From Fodinibacter sp963833495 (GTDB lineage: Bacteria > Actinomycetota > Actinomycetes > Actinomycetales > Dermatophilaceae), in contig CAWHYJ010000011.1 of NCBI GenBank assembly GCA_963833495.1, forward strand, positions 62,001 through 126,000: a DNA stretch of 64,000 bases, in the 5' to 3' direction. This document shows, in pieces, positions 17,489 through 25,578 of this stretch (its first letter is position 1; each line of letters starts with the position of its first letter). The translations under genes were made by a program, and so were the position numbers. The notes beneath the pieces are model-generated. The model was not told where the DNA came from. It did no database searches and was given only the letters and a program-made list of their open reading frames with translations.

Positions 17489-17537
17489 CGCGATATGTCG
17501 TGTTCGTTATTCACGATATATCGCGATACGTCGCGAC
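17489..17537. promoter_or_regulatory. Probable PadR operator and promoter of the DUF4097-padR operon
   Basis: This unusually AT-rich stretch contains nested dyads: CGATATATCG, TATCGCGATA, and a longer imperfect one with arms TATCGTG and CACGACATA around nine bases. TATCGCG-type half-sites occur three times. It ends 16 bases before the DUF4097 start. Binding by the co-encoded PadR is inferred from position and symmetry. Confidence 0.6.
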
Positions 17538-17549
17538 GCAAGGGAACGC

Positions 17550-18626
17550 TCAGAAGCGGGGGTACCGCCGGCGCAGGGCGAGCGAGACGTAGACCAGGGC
17601 CACGAGCACCGGCACCTCGATCAGCGGCCCCACCACCCCGGCGAGCGCCTGCCCCGAGGTGACCCCGAAGGTGGCGATCGCCACGGCGATGGCGAGCTCG
17701 AAGTTGTTGCCGGCCGCGGTGAACGCGAGCGTCGTGGTGCGCTCGTACGGCATCCGCAGGGAACGGCCGAGGAGGAAGCCGCCGCCCCACATCAGGGCGA
17801 AGTAGACGAGTAGCGGCAGCGCGATGCGGGCGACGTCGAGGGGGTTGCCGGTGATCGCATCGCCCTGAAGAGCGAACAGCACGACGATGGTGAACAGCAG
17901 CCCGTAGAGCGCCCACGGCCCGATCCGCGGCAGGAACGAGCGCTCGTATGCCGTTCGCCCCCAACGCTTCTCGCCTATCCGGCGCGACAGGTAGCCCAGG
18001 AGCAGCGGGATGCCGAGGAACACGAGCACGGATGCCGCGATCTGCCACGGCGAGACGTCCAAGGTCTCCTGCGGCAGCCCGAGCCACCCGGGCAGCACCG
18101 AGAGGTAGAACCAGCCGAGCGCGCCGAAGGCGACAACCTGGAAGACCGAGTTGAGCGCGACCAGCACGGCGGCGGCCTCGCGGTCACCGCACGCCAGGTC
18201 GTTCCAGATGATCACCATCGCGATGCACCGCGCGAGCCCGACGATGATCAGCCCGGTGCGGTACTCGGGCAGGTCGTAGAGGAACACCCAGGCGAGGGTG
18301 AACATCAGCGCCGGGCCGACCACCCAGTTGAGCACCAGGCTCGACACCAGCATCGGGCGGTCTCCGGTGACGGTGTCGAGCTTGTCGTAGCGCACCTTGG
18401 CGAGCACCGGGTACATCATCACGAGCAGGCCGAGGGCGATCGGCAGCGAGATGCCGCGCACCTCGACCGCCGACAGCGCGTCGCCGAGCCCGGGCACGAG
18501 CCGGCCCAGCACCAGGCCGGCTGCCATGGCCAGGCCGATCCAGACCGGCAGGAACCGGTCGAGCGTCGACAGGCGGGCGGCGACGCGGTCGGTCGGCGGC
18601 GCCGGGGCGTCGGAGGCGGCAGTCAC
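17550..18626 (-). CDS. acr3: Arsenite efflux transporter, ACR3 family
   Basis: 358 residues with about ten membrane segments. It exports arsenite (and possibly antimonite) by proton antiport. The invariant cysteine is C134 in GLIIVGLARCIAMVIIWND, which is the ACR3 motif. NNFELAIAVAIATFGVTSGQ in the second half is also conserved. The GTG start overlaps the stop of arsI by four bases, so the two form one coupled operon. It ends 13 bases before the operator region of the next operon. No arsC or arsA is present nearby. Confidence 0.95.
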   Translation of the reverse strand: MTAASDAPAPPTDRVAARLSTLDRFLPVWIGLAMAAGLVLGRLVPGLGDALSAVEVRGISLPIALGLLVMMYPVLAKVRYDKLDTVTGDRPMLVSSLVLNWVVGPALMFTLAWVFLYDLPEYRTGLIIVGLARCIAMVIIWNDLACGDREAAAVLVALNSVFQVVAFGALGWFYLSVLPGWLGLPQETLDVSPWQIAASVLVFLGIPLLLGYLSRRIGEKRWGRTAYERSFLPRIGPWALYGLLFTIVVLFALQGDAITGNPLDVARIALPLLVYFALMWGGGFLLGRSLRMPYERTTTLAFTAAGNNFELAIAVAIATFGVTSGQALAGVVGPLIEVPVLVALVYVSLALRRRYPRF

Positions 18627-19243
18627 GAGCAGCAGGCCTGCGCCTTCGGGGCGGCGGCCTCACGCGTGGTCGACGACGTCGACGACGCACAGCAGGCCTG
18701 CGCCTTCTCCGCGCCGTCGGCGGCCGCGTCGAACCCGGAGGCCGGGGTGCAGCACGCGCCGTCACCGAGGATCTCGAGGCTCGCGGTGGCGGGCCGGGCG
18801 TCAGCGGGGTTCTCGTCCTTGACGGTGTAGACCTCCCACGGCGCGCCGGCCGGGTCGTGCACCCAGACCTTGTCCTGCAGGGCGTAGCAGCAGGTGGTGT
18901 CCTCCTCGTCGAACGCGGCGAGGCCGGCGTCGACGAAGCGGGCGCGGGCCGCGGTCACGGCATCGGTCGACGGCACCTCGACGCCGAGGTGGTTGAGTGC
19001 ACCGGCCGTGCCGGTGCCCCGGGTCGACTCGCTCGTCTCGATGAGCACGAGCTTGAGCGGCGGCTCGGCGATGGCGAAGTTGGCGTAGCCCGGGCGGCGC
19101 TTGTGCGGCTCGACCCCGAACATCGCCGAGTAGAAGGCCACCGACGCCTCGAGGTCGCTGACGTTGAGCGCGAGCTGGACCCGGCCGGTGGTGGGGGGCG
19201 GGGCCACGGGGGTGGTGGCGGTGGGGCTGGTCGTTGCGGTCAC
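18623..19243 (-). CDS. arsI: ArsI/CadI-family metalloenzyme with Cys-rich C-terminal tail
   Basis: 206 residues. The vicinal-oxygen-chelate domain spans about residues 20-145 and resembles ArsI, the C-As lyase that removes methyl groups from trivalent organoarsenicals, and CadI. The metal or substrate residues seen are H85 in ALNHLGVEV, C118-C119 in EDTTCCYALQDKVWVHDP, and E137 in PWEVYTV. The tail holds three further Cys-Cys pairs (164-165, 184-185, 204-205), two of them in KAQACC repeats. The GTG start has AGGAGGA six bases upstream. It is coupled to acr3 and is divergent from arsR. Confidence 0.9.
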   Translation of the reverse strand: MTATTSPTATTPVAPPPTTGRVQLALNVSDLEASVAFYSAMFGVEPHKRRPGYANFAIAEPPLKLVLIETSESTRGTGTAGALNHLGVEVPSTDAVTAARARFVDAGLAAFDEEDTTCCYALQDKVWVHDPAGAPWEVYTVKDENPADARPATASLEILGDGACCTPASGFDAAADGAEKAQACCASSTSSTTREAAAPKAQACCS

Positions 19244-19259
19244 GGCATCCTCCTGAAAT

Positions 19260-19275
19260 ATCGACTACCATCAAT
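19260..19275. promoter_or_regulatory. Predicted ArsR operator, copy 1
   Basis: ATCGACTACCATCAAT lies in the arsI-arsR divergent spacer and matches copy 2 at 12 of 16 positions. The outer five bases at each end are identical in both copies. Confidence 0.6.
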
Positions 19276-19300
19276 GCGTTGCGACCAGCACACCACAAAC

Positions 19301-19316
19301 ATCGATGAACGTCAAT
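19301..19316. promoter_or_regulatory. Predicted ArsR operator, copy 2
   Basis: ATCGATGAACGTCAAT is 41 bases from copy 1, nearly four helical turns, so both could be bound from the same face. It lies 19 bases before the arsR start. Confidence 0.6.
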
Positions 19317-19334
19317 ATGTGTGAGGAGTCAGAC

Positions 19335-19673
19335 ATGTCGCCCACCCCCCTGCCGCTGGCGACCAGCGCCTGCTGCGGCATCGGTGCCGAGGGCGGCCTG
19401 GGCCGGGAGGCGGCCGAGACCAGCGCGGCGCTGCTCAAGGCGGTGGCCGACCCGGTGCGCCTGCAGCTGCTCAGCGCCATCCGCGCGACGGATGCCGGCG
19501 AGGCGTGCGTGTGCGACCTCACCCCGCTGGTGGGTCTCTCCCAGCCCACCGTGTCGCACCACCTCAAGGTGCTCGTCGAGGCCGGGCTGCTCGAGCGCGA
19601 GAAGCGCGGCACCTGGGCCTGGTTCCGCCTGGTGCCCAGCCGGCTCGACGACGTCGCCGCCATCTTCCGCTGA
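19335..19673 (+). CDS. arsR: ArsR-family arsenite-responsive repressor
   Basis: 112 residues. Winged helix-turn-helix repressor that releases DNA when trivalent arsenic binds cysteines. The recognition region is PLVGLSQPTVSHHLKVLVEA. The alpha-3 metal motif is ACVCDL (C58 and C60), and a further Cys pair is at 13-14 (SACCGIG), which could add ligands. The ATG at 19335 has AGGAG seven bases upstream; an upstream ATG at 19305 has no such signal. It is divergent from the arsI-acr3 operon and should repress both directions through the two operators. Confidence 0.93.
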   Translation: MSPTPLPLATSACCGIGAEGGLGREAAETSAALLKAVADPVRLQLLSAIRATDAGEACVCDLTPLVGLSQPTVSHHLKVLVEAGLLEREKRGTWAWFRLVPSRLDDVAAIFR

Positions 19674-19688
19674 GCGACCCGCGACTTC

Positions 19689-19748
19689 TTGCGGTTTCCC
19701 ACCCCTCTGCGCGGTCGCAGCCTGCCCTCCCCGGTGGGAAATCCGCAA
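19689..19748. terminator. Imperfect inverted repeat, possible arsR terminator
   Basis: TTGCGGTTTCCCACC (19689-19703) pairs with GGTGGGAAATCCGCAA (19733-19748) with one bulged base and a 29-base loop. It lies between arsR and the ung promoter. The loop is long for a terminator, so a regulatory role is an alternative. Confidence 0.4.
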
Positions 19749-19773
19749 TGAGTCGGGAGACTGGACAGGCATA

Positions 19774-19779
19774 TACGGT
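19774..19779 (+). promoter_or_regulatory. Predicted -10 element of ung
   Basis: TACGGT stands seven bases before the ATG at 19787 with no Shine-Dalgarno sequence, which predicts a leaderless ung mRNA. Confidence 0.5.
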
Positions 19780-19786
19780 GGGGGTG

Positions 19787-20476
19787 ATGAGCGCGACCAC
19801 CCCTGCACGTCCCCTCGGGGAGCTGGTGCACCCGTCGTGGGCGCAGGCACTGGCCCCCGTCGCGCCGGTGGTGTCGCAGCTCGGTGAGTTCCTGCGCGGG
19901 GAGGTGGCGGCCGGTCGCGGCTACCTGCCCGGCGGCGCGCATGTGCTGCGCGCCTTCGAACGACCTCTGGATGCCGTGCGCGTGCTGATCGTCGGCCAGG
20001 ACCCCTACCCGACCCCGGGGCACGCGGTGGGGCTGTCCTTCTCCGTGGCCCCTGACGTGCACCCGGTGCCCCGGAGCCTGGCGAACATCTACCGCGAGCT
20101 CGAGACCGACCTCGGCCTGCCGACGCCGAGCACCGGCGACCTGACCCCCTGGGCCGACCAGGGCGTGCTGCTGCTCAACCGGGTGCTCACCGTCAGCCCC
20201 GGCAAGCCGGCGAGCCACCGCGGCCGGGGCTGGGAGCACGTGACGGCCCGCGCCATCGAGGCCCTCGTCGAGCGCGGCGGGCCGCTGGTCGCCATCCTGT
20301 GGGGCCGGGACGCACGGGGCCTGGTGCCGCACCTGCCGGGCGTCGCCTGCATCGAGTCCCCCCACCCGAGCCCGCTGTCAGCGCACGCCGGGTTCTTCGG
20401 GTCGCGACCGTTCAGCCGCGCCAACGAGCTGCTGGCCGGCCAGGGCGCCCCACCGGTCGACTGGAGGATCCCGTGA
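19787..20476 (+). CDS. ung: Uracil-DNA glycosylase
   Basis: 229 residues, family 1 UDG. It removes uracil from DNA after cytosine deamination or misincorporation, the first step of base-excision repair. The water-activating loop is GQDPYPTPGHAVGLSFSV (D72), and the Leu-intercalation and catalytic His loop is SPHPSPLSAHAGFFGSRPFS (H193). LLLNRVLTV is the uracil-recognition strand. Longer readings of the frame run antisense or in the arsR spacer and are not needed. The stop overlaps the GTG of the downstream SGNH hydrolase gene by four bases. Confidence 0.97.
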   Translation: MSATTPARPLGELVHPSWAQALAPVAPVVSQLGEFLRGEVAAGRGYLPGGAHVLRAFERPLDAVRVLIVGQDPYPTPGHAVGLSFSVAPDVHPVPRSLANIYRELETDLGLPTPSTGDLTPWADQGVLLLNRVLTVSPGKPASHRGRGWEHVTARAIEALVERGGPLVAILWGRDARGLVPHLPGVACIESPHPSPLSAHAGFFGSRPFSRANELLAGQGAPPVDWRIP

Positions 20477-21318
20477 CCACCCCCGCCGCCAACCGCCGGG
20501 TCTGGACCCGGTACGTCGCGATCGGTGACTCGTTCACCGAGGGGATGTCCGACCCCGACCCCACCCGCCCGGACCGCTACGTCGGCTGGGCCGACCGCCT
20601 CGCCCACCACCTCGACGCCATCGCCGAGCACGAGCACCTGCCCTTCGGCTACGCCAACCTCGCCGTACGCGGCCGCAAGCTCCACGACGTCGTCGGGCCG
20701 CAGCTCGACAGCGCCCTGACCATGCAGCCCGACCTGGTGTCGATGGTGGGCGGCGGCAACGACCTCCTGCGCCCCCAGGTCGACCTCGACGCCCTCGCGA
20801 CCCGGCTCGAGGATGCCGTGGTGCGCCTGCGCCACAGCGGCGCCGACGTGCTGCTCGCGACCCCCACCGACACCCGTGACGCGGGGCTGTTCAAGCCGCT
20901 GCGCGGCCGGCACGCGGTGCACACCGCCAACCTGTTCACCATCGCCCAGCGGCACGGCTGCTTCGTGCTGAACCTGTGGGGCATGGCGGCCCTGCGCGAC
21001 TGGCGGATGTGGGGTGAGGACCGGATCCACCTCACCTCCGAGGGCCATCGCCGGGTGGCCCTCGCGGCACTGACCGCTCTCGGGCACCGCACCGACCTGG
21101 CCGACTGGACCACTCCCCTGCCGCCGGCCGACCGGGGGACCCGGGCCGCGGAGCTGCGCGGCCACGCCGCGTGGGCCCGCACGTATGCCGGCCCGTGGGT
21201 GCAGCGGCGGCTGCAGGGCCGTTCCTCCGGCGACACGGTGAGCGCCAAGCGACCGCAGCTCGAGCACTTCCGCGACCCCGAGGGAGAGCCCGAGCACCAG
21301 GCGCTGCCCGAGGGCTGA
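20473..21318 (+). CDS. SGNH/GDSL-family hydrolase
   Basis: 281 residues. Serine esterase or lipase fold. Block I is YVAIGDSFTEGM (nucleophile Ser), block II is ANLAVRGRKL, block III is VSMVGGGNDLL, and block V is DRIHLTSEGH, which supplies the Asp-x-x-His pair. There is no signal peptide, so it is probably cytoplasmic. The C-terminal 60 residues are polar and outside the fold. The GTG start overlaps the ung stop (GTGA). Substrate is unknown, and the coupling to ung is common in actinobacteria without an obvious reason. Confidence 0.88.
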   Translation: MTTPAANRRVWTRYVAIGDSFTEGMSDPDPTRPDRYVGWADRLAHHLDAIAEHEHLPFGYANLAVRGRKLHDVVGPQLDSALTMQPDLVSMVGGGNDLLRPQVDLDALATRLEDAVVRLRHSGADVLLATPTDTRDAGLFKPLRGRHAVHTANLFTIAQRHGCFVLNLWGMAALRDWRMWGEDRIHLTSEGHRRVALAALTALGHRTDLADWTTPLPPADRGTRAAELRGHAAWARTYAGPWVQRRLQGRSSGDTVSAKRPQLEHFRDPEGEPEHQALPEG

Positions 21319-21362
21319 GCGTCGGGCCGGCTCGGCGGCGCCGGCTCGGCCGCGCCCACCCG

Positions 21363-22271
21363 TCAGAGCGCCCGGGCGTCCTCGCGCGCGAGGTGCCGCT
21401 CGGCCAGCGCGGTGGCCGCCCGCAGCACCCGGATGCGGCCGAAGTGGTCGCGGCGCAGGCTGGGCAGGCCGTGCGCCAGGCCCACCAGCGCCACCGCGAG
21501 GTGCACCTCGAGCGCCGCGCGGTCTGCAGGCACCCGCCGGGAGGTCGCGGCATACCCGCTGACCAGGTCACCGAGCAGGGCGCCGGTGTCGGGCAGGTCG
21601 CGAGCGCCCTCGTCGACCCACACCCAGGCGGCCCAGAGCGCGAGGTCGCGCTCGAGCTCGGCCATCTGGAGGTGGTCGAAGTCGAGCAGCACCAGGCCGC
21701 GGTGGTTGGCCAGGACCGTGCGGGGAGAGAAGTTGCCGTGGTTGATCACGTGGCGCCGGGGGGCCGTGTCGTGCAGCCAGGCCCGGTCGATCGCGTGCGA
21801 CGTGTCGACGAACGCGTCGAGCACGTGGCCCAGGGTGGTGGGGTCCGCAGCGACGTCGGCGACCTGACGGCGCACCGCCCGGGCCAGCGTGGGACGGTCG
21901 CGCACCCGGTCGACGGCGACCCCGCTTGCGTGGAGGTCGGCCAGCAGGGTGCCGACCTCGACGGAGCGGGAGCTGGTGGCTTGTGGGGTGCTGGGGTCAG
22001 AAAGCGCTGTTCCGGGCACCCACGCCACCGTGAGCTCGCCGGTGCGCACGTCGAACGCGAGCGGCTCCGGCATCCCGGACCGGCCGCTGAGACCGCGTCG
22101 GCCGCGGCCCAGCCGGGAGGCCCACAGGCCGGTCATCGCAGCATGGACGGCCACCCCCTCGAGGCCCGGGTAGCCCGTCACGACCACGTCGGAGAAGGGG
22201 CGATGCTCGAACCGCACGGACCGCCGGGGTGCGACGGCGGTGGCGCTCCCGGTGACCGACTCCAGTGGCAT
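21363..22271 (-). CDS. APH-fold phosphotransferase family protein
   Basis: 302 residues. The C-terminal lobe has the Brenner-type motif HVINHGNFSPRTVLANHRG and the metal-binding LVLLDFDHLQM, as in the aminoglycoside/choline kinase family. In the usual motif HxDxxxxN the Asp is replaced here (HGNFSPRTVL), so catalytic activity is doubtful. The N-terminal lobe is short and lacks a clear glycine-rich loop. It could be a kinase for a small metabolite or a degenerate relative. The gene is monocistronic, convergent with the SGNH hydrolase gene and divergent from the acyl-CoA dehydrogenase gene. Confidence 0.75.
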   Translation of the reverse strand: MPLESVTGSATAVAPRRSVRFEHRPFSDVVVTGYPGLEGVAVHAAMTGLWASRLGRGRRGLSGRSGMPEPLAFDVRTGELTVAWVPGTALSDPSTPQATSSRSVEVGTLLADLHASGVAVDRVRDRPTLARAVRRQVADVAADPTTLGHVLDAFVDTSHAIDRAWLHDTAPRRHVINHGNFSPRTVLANHRGLVLLDFDHLQMAELERDLALWAAWVWVDEGARDLPDTGALLGDLVSGYAATSRRVPADRAALEVHLAVALVGLAHGLPSLRRDHFGRIRVLRAATALAERHLAREDARAL

Positions 22272-22401
22272 GACTTCACGTTATGGAAACCCCGAGGTGG
22301 TGCACAGTGTCCCTCTGTCCGGGCCAGCGGTCCAGTGGTACTAGGACCATGCACCTGCACCCCCCCACCTGCACCGGTTGGTCGCACGCGCGGGCGTCTC
22401 C

Positions 22402-22407
22402 TACCCT
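22402..22407 (+). promoter_or_regulatory. Predicted -10 element of a leaderless gene
   Basis: TACCCT stands six bases before the ATG at 22414 of the acyl-CoA dehydrogenase gene. Confidence 0.5.
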
Positions 22408-22413
22408 CGACCC

Positions 22414-23586
22414 ATGCCAGCAACGAGGCTGATGCCGACCGAGGAGGGCCAGGACCTCATCGACCTGACCCGCGAGATCTGCGAGAAGGAGCTGCGGCCC
22501 AGGGTCGATGACGCGGAGCGCGCGGCCGCCACCGACGAGTCCTTCCCGACCGAGGTGTTCCGCACCCTGGGGGCCGCGGGGCTGCTCTCCCTGCCCCACC
22601 CCGAGGAGTTCGGCGGCTACGGCCAGCCCTACGAGGTGTACCTGCAGGTGGTCGAGGAGATCGCGTCGGCCTGGATGAGCGTGGCGGTGGGGGTGTCGGT
22701 GCACTCGCTGACGGCCTACCCGGTCACCACGTTCGGCACGCCGCAGCAGCAGGCCGCCCTGCTCCCCGGCATGCTGTCGGGCGAGCAGCTCGGGGCCTAC
22801 TGCCTGTCCGAGCCGCAGTCCGGCTCCGACGTCGGCTCGATGACGACCCGTGCGGTCGGTGAGGGCGGGAGCGACGGCGAGCCCACGGCATACCGGCTGC
22901 GTGGTCGCAAGGCCTGGATCAGCCACGCAGGGCACGCCGACTACTACACGACCTTCGCGCGCACGTCCGACGACGGCGGGCGGGGGCTGTCCTGCTTCGT
23001 CGTGCCCGCCGACGCGAGCGGGCTGTCGTTCGGCACCCCGGAGCGCAAGATGGGGCTGCACTGCGACACCGTGCGCGAGGTGATGTACGACGACGTGCCG
23101 GTCGAGGCGTCCCGGCGGATCGGCGTCGAAGGTCAAGGCATGGCCATCGCGCTCTCCGCGCTGGATGCCGGCCGGCTCGGGATCTCGGCTGCCGCAACGG
23201 GTCTGGCGCAGTCGGCGCTCGACCTCGCCACGTCGTACGCCAAGGAGCGTCAGCAGTTCGGCCGGCCGATCGCGGCCAACCAGGGGCTCGCGTTCCTCGT
23301 CGCGGACATGGAGGCGGCCGTGACGAGCGCCCGCGCGACCTACCTGCACGCAGCGCGGCTCAAGGATGCCGGTCGCGCGTTCTCGAAGGAGGCGGCGGTC
23401 GCCAAGCTGGTCGCCACCGACGCGGCCATGAAGGTCACGACGGATGCCGTGCAGGTGCTCGGCGGGGCCGGCTACACCCAGGACTTCCCGGCGGAACGGT
23501 TCATGCGCGAGGCGAAGGTGACCCAGATCTTCGAGGGCACCAACCAGATCCAGCGCCTCGTGATCAGCCGGCACGTCTTCCGCTGA
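22414..23586 (+). CDS. Acyl-CoA dehydrogenase
   Basis: 390 residues, usual length. FAD enzyme that introduces the alpha-beta double bond into acyl-CoA. The FAD-binding stretch is YCLSEPQSGSDVGSMTTRAV, the second signature is QQFGRPIAANQGLAFLVADM, and the catalytic Glu is in VTQIFEGTNQIQRLVISRHV. The catalytic base position and the QVLGGAGYTQDFPAERFMR segment place it with short-chain or isovaleryl-type enzymes. The ATG at 22414 fits a leaderless promoter. It is not in a beta-oxidation operon, so the exact substrate is open. Confidence 0.93.
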   Translation: MPATRLMPTEEGQDLIDLTREICEKELRPRVDDAERAAATDESFPTEVFRTLGAAGLLSLPHPEEFGGYGQPYEVYLQVVEEIASAWMSVAVGVSVHSLTAYPVTTFGTPQQQAALLPGMLSGEQLGAYCLSEPQSGSDVGSMTTRAVGEGGSDGEPTAYRLRGRKAWISHAGHADYYTTFARTSDDGGRGLSCFVVPADASGLSFGTPERKMGLHCDTVREVMYDDVPVEASRRIGVEGQGMAIALSALDAGRLGISAAATGLAQSALDLATSYAKERQQFGRPIAANQGLAFLVADMEAAVTSARATYLHAARLKDAGRAFSKEAAVAKLVATDAAMKVTTDAVQVLGGAGYTQDFPAERFMREAKVTQIFEGTNQIQRLVISRHVFR

Positions 23587-23591
23587 CGACG

Positions 23592-24069
23592 ATGCGGGCG
23601 CCCTTCACCGTCGTCGCCGTGGTGGCCGTCGCCCTGCTGACCGCCGGTGGGTGCGCGCAGTCGAGTGACGGGCCGGGTGCCGGCACCGGGGCGCCCACCC
23701 GTCCCCGGCCACGCCGACCCCGCCGGCCGCGAGCCCGAGCGGCCGGCATCCGTCACCCCGTCCACCGGCGGCGGTGCGACGCTCCCCGACGACCTGCGCA
23801 CCCGACCCGCCGTCGCCGCCGCCATCGCCGACCTCGCCCAGCGCCAGGGAATCGACCCGGCACAGGTGATGATCGCCGGGTGGACACCGGTGACCTGGAA
23901 CGACGGGTCGCTCGGCTGCCCGCAGGAGGGGATGGGCTACACCCAGGTGCAGGTCGACGGCCAGCTGCTGGTGCTGCGCGTCGAGACCGCGCTGTTCCAG
24001 TACCACGCCCGCGGCAGCGGTCCCTTCGCCTACTGCGCCAACCCATCGAAGGGTTACTCCGTCAGCTGA
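23592..24069 (+). pseudogene. Frameshifted lipoprotein gene
   Basis: The frame from the ATG at 23592 encodes a lipoprotein signal (MRAPFTVVAVVAVALLTAGG then Cys, lipobox LTAGGC) and then turns into Arg/Pro-rich nonsense near 23695. The well-formed C-terminal domain is in the next frame, from about 23745 to 24069: LPDDLRTRPAVAAAIADLAQ, VTWNDGSLGCPQEGMGYTQV, QYHARGSGPFAYCANPSKGY. The two frames differ by one base in a C/G-rich linker. A stretch reading SPATPTPPAASPSG in the third frame may be the original linker, so there could be two indels. It is either a pseudogene or a sequencing error. The domain occurs in other secreted bacterial proteins; its function is unknown to me. Confidence 0.75.
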
Positions 24070-24088
24070 CCGCCGCGGGAACGCAAAC

Positions 24089-24117
24089 GACCGGGCCAAC
24101 TCATACCTGGCCCGGTC
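24089..24117 (+). terminator. Predicted intrinsic terminator
   Basis: A perfect ten-base inverted repeat (GACCGGGCCA and its complement) with a nine-base loop lies 20 bases after the frameshifted lipoprotein gene. It may also serve the convergent MFS gene. Confidence 0.65.
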
Positions 24118-24216
24118 ACCACGATTCTCGGGGAGAGCCGTCGCGCGCAGGGTGAGCGACACGCGACATCCGCGACAACGTCGAAGGAACGCCGGGTGTC
24201 GGCCCGCCGACGCCCG

Positions 24217-25566
24217 TCACGGGTCGAGGTCGCGCGAGATGCCGGGCAGCAGGGTTTCACCGCGGCGCAGCGCCTCGAGCGCGTCGGGGTGCACCTCCTC
24301 GATGTGCCGCAGGCTCTTGCGTCGGTAGCGCACCAGCTGCACGATCCCGATGCCCCAGAAGAAGAACTGCACGGACATCGCGATGCGGAAGTCCTTGAGC
24401 GTGTAGTCCTGCTGCCCCCCGGGCGCCAGCCGGTCGAGCACCACACCGATGAGCGCGATGGTGACCAGGGATGCCGTGAAGCCGCCGATGTTGACCACCC
24501 CGGTCGCGCGGCCGAGGCGGTCCGACGGGTGGAAGGTGCGGGCCAGGTCGAAGCCGACCATCGAGCCGGGGCCACCCATGGCGGTGACGACGACGAGCAG
24601 CACGAGCAGCCACAGCGGCGCCGGCCCGGGCCAGAGCAGCACGACGGCCCAGACCGTGACGATCGCCAGCACGATGCCGAGCACGAGCTGCGAGCGCCGG
24701 TAGGGCACCCGCGCCGTGAAGGCGGCCACCAGCGGCCCGGCGGCCATCGCGGTCAGGGTCATGATGACGAGCAGCCACGAGGCCGTCTGCGTCGACAGGC
24801 CCTCGCCCCGGGTCAGGAACGGGAACCCCCACAGCATCGTGAACACCGTGGCGCCGAACTGGGCGGTGAAGTGCACCCACAGCCCGAGCTGGGTGCCAGG
24901 GTTGCCCCACACCTCGCCCAGCGTCCGGGCCAGCGCCCGGACCTTGATCTTCTCGACCGCCTCGCCTCGGTAGGGCGAGTCCTTGACGAGCAGGAGCAGG
25001 AACACCCCGAGCACGACGCCCACGCCCGCCGCCGTCGCGAAGGACCTCGTCCAGCCCCAGGTCGCGAGGGCAGCAGCCAACGGAGCGGCGGCCGCGATCG
25101 CCCCCACCTGCCCCACCATGCCGGTCAGCTGCGTGACGAACGGTGCCTGCTTGACCCGGAACCAGACAGCCACCAGCCGCAGCAGCGACGTGAAGATCAT
25201 CGCGTCGCCGGCGCCGAGCAGCACACGCGCCGCGATGCCCACGGGGAACGTCCCGGCGAAGGCGAACCAGAACTGCCCCACCGTCATCAGCGTGAGGCCG
25301 GTGAACATCAGCCGCTTGGAGCCGAACCGGTCGAGCAGCACCCCGACCGGGATCTGCATCGCGGCGTAGACGGCGAGCTGCACGACGGTGAACGTCGCGA
25401 GCTGGGCCGCGCTGATGTGGAACCGCTCGGCCGCGAGCAGCCCCGCGACCCCGAGCGAGGTGCGGTGGAACACGGCCAGCACGTAGACCGACAACCCCAC
25501 CAGCCAGATGACCCAGGCGCGCCGCTTCCCGATGTTGTGCACCTGGCGCAGCACGGGACGGGTCAC
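24217..25566 (-). CDS. MFS transporter
   Basis: 449 residues with about twelve membrane segments. The first cytoplasmic loop has the MFS motif A form GVLLDRFGSKRLMFTGLTLM, and GDAMIFTSLLRLVAVWF is the motif-B region. The C-terminal 40 residues are hydrophilic (RYRRKSLRHIEEVHPDALEA). The substrate is not evident; distant similarity to sugar-phosphate or nitrate/nitrite porter-like proteins is possible. The GTG start at 25566 has TAGACT six bases upstream. It is monocistronic. Confidence 0.88.
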   Translation of the reverse strand: MTRPVLRQVHNIGKRRAWVIWLVGLSVYVLAVFHRTSLGVAGLLAAERFHISAAQLATFTVVQLAVYAAMQIPVGVLLDRFGSKRLMFTGLTLMTVGQFWFAFAGTFPVGIAARVLLGAGDAMIFTSLLRLVAVWFRVKQAPFVTQLTGMVGQVGAIAAAAPLAAALATWGWTRSFATAAGVGVVLGVFLLLLVKDSPYRGEAVEKIKVRALARTLGEVWGNPGTQLGLWVHFTAQFGATVFTMLWGFPFLTRGEGLSTQTASWLLVIMTLTAMAAGPLVAAFTARVPYRRSQLVLGIVLAIVTVWAVVLLWPGPAPLWLLVLLVVVTAMGGPGSMVGFDLARTFHPSDRLGRATGVVNIGGFTASLVTIALIGVVLDRLAPGGQQDYTLKDFRIAMSVQFFFWGIGIVQLVRYRRKSLRHIEEVHPDALEALRRGETLLPGISRDLDP

Positions 25567-25572
25567 TGCCCG

Positions 25573-25578
25573 AGTCTA
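25573..25578 (-). promoter_or_regulatory. Predicted -10 element of a leaderless gene
   Basis: TAGACT on the minus strand stands six bases before the GTG at 25566 of the MFS transporter gene. Confidence 0.5.

Noticed and set aside
17550..19673. Recently transferred arsenic island
   Set aside because: The three genes match the surrounding base composition and codon use, and no mobile gene is adjacent, so recent transfer is not supported.
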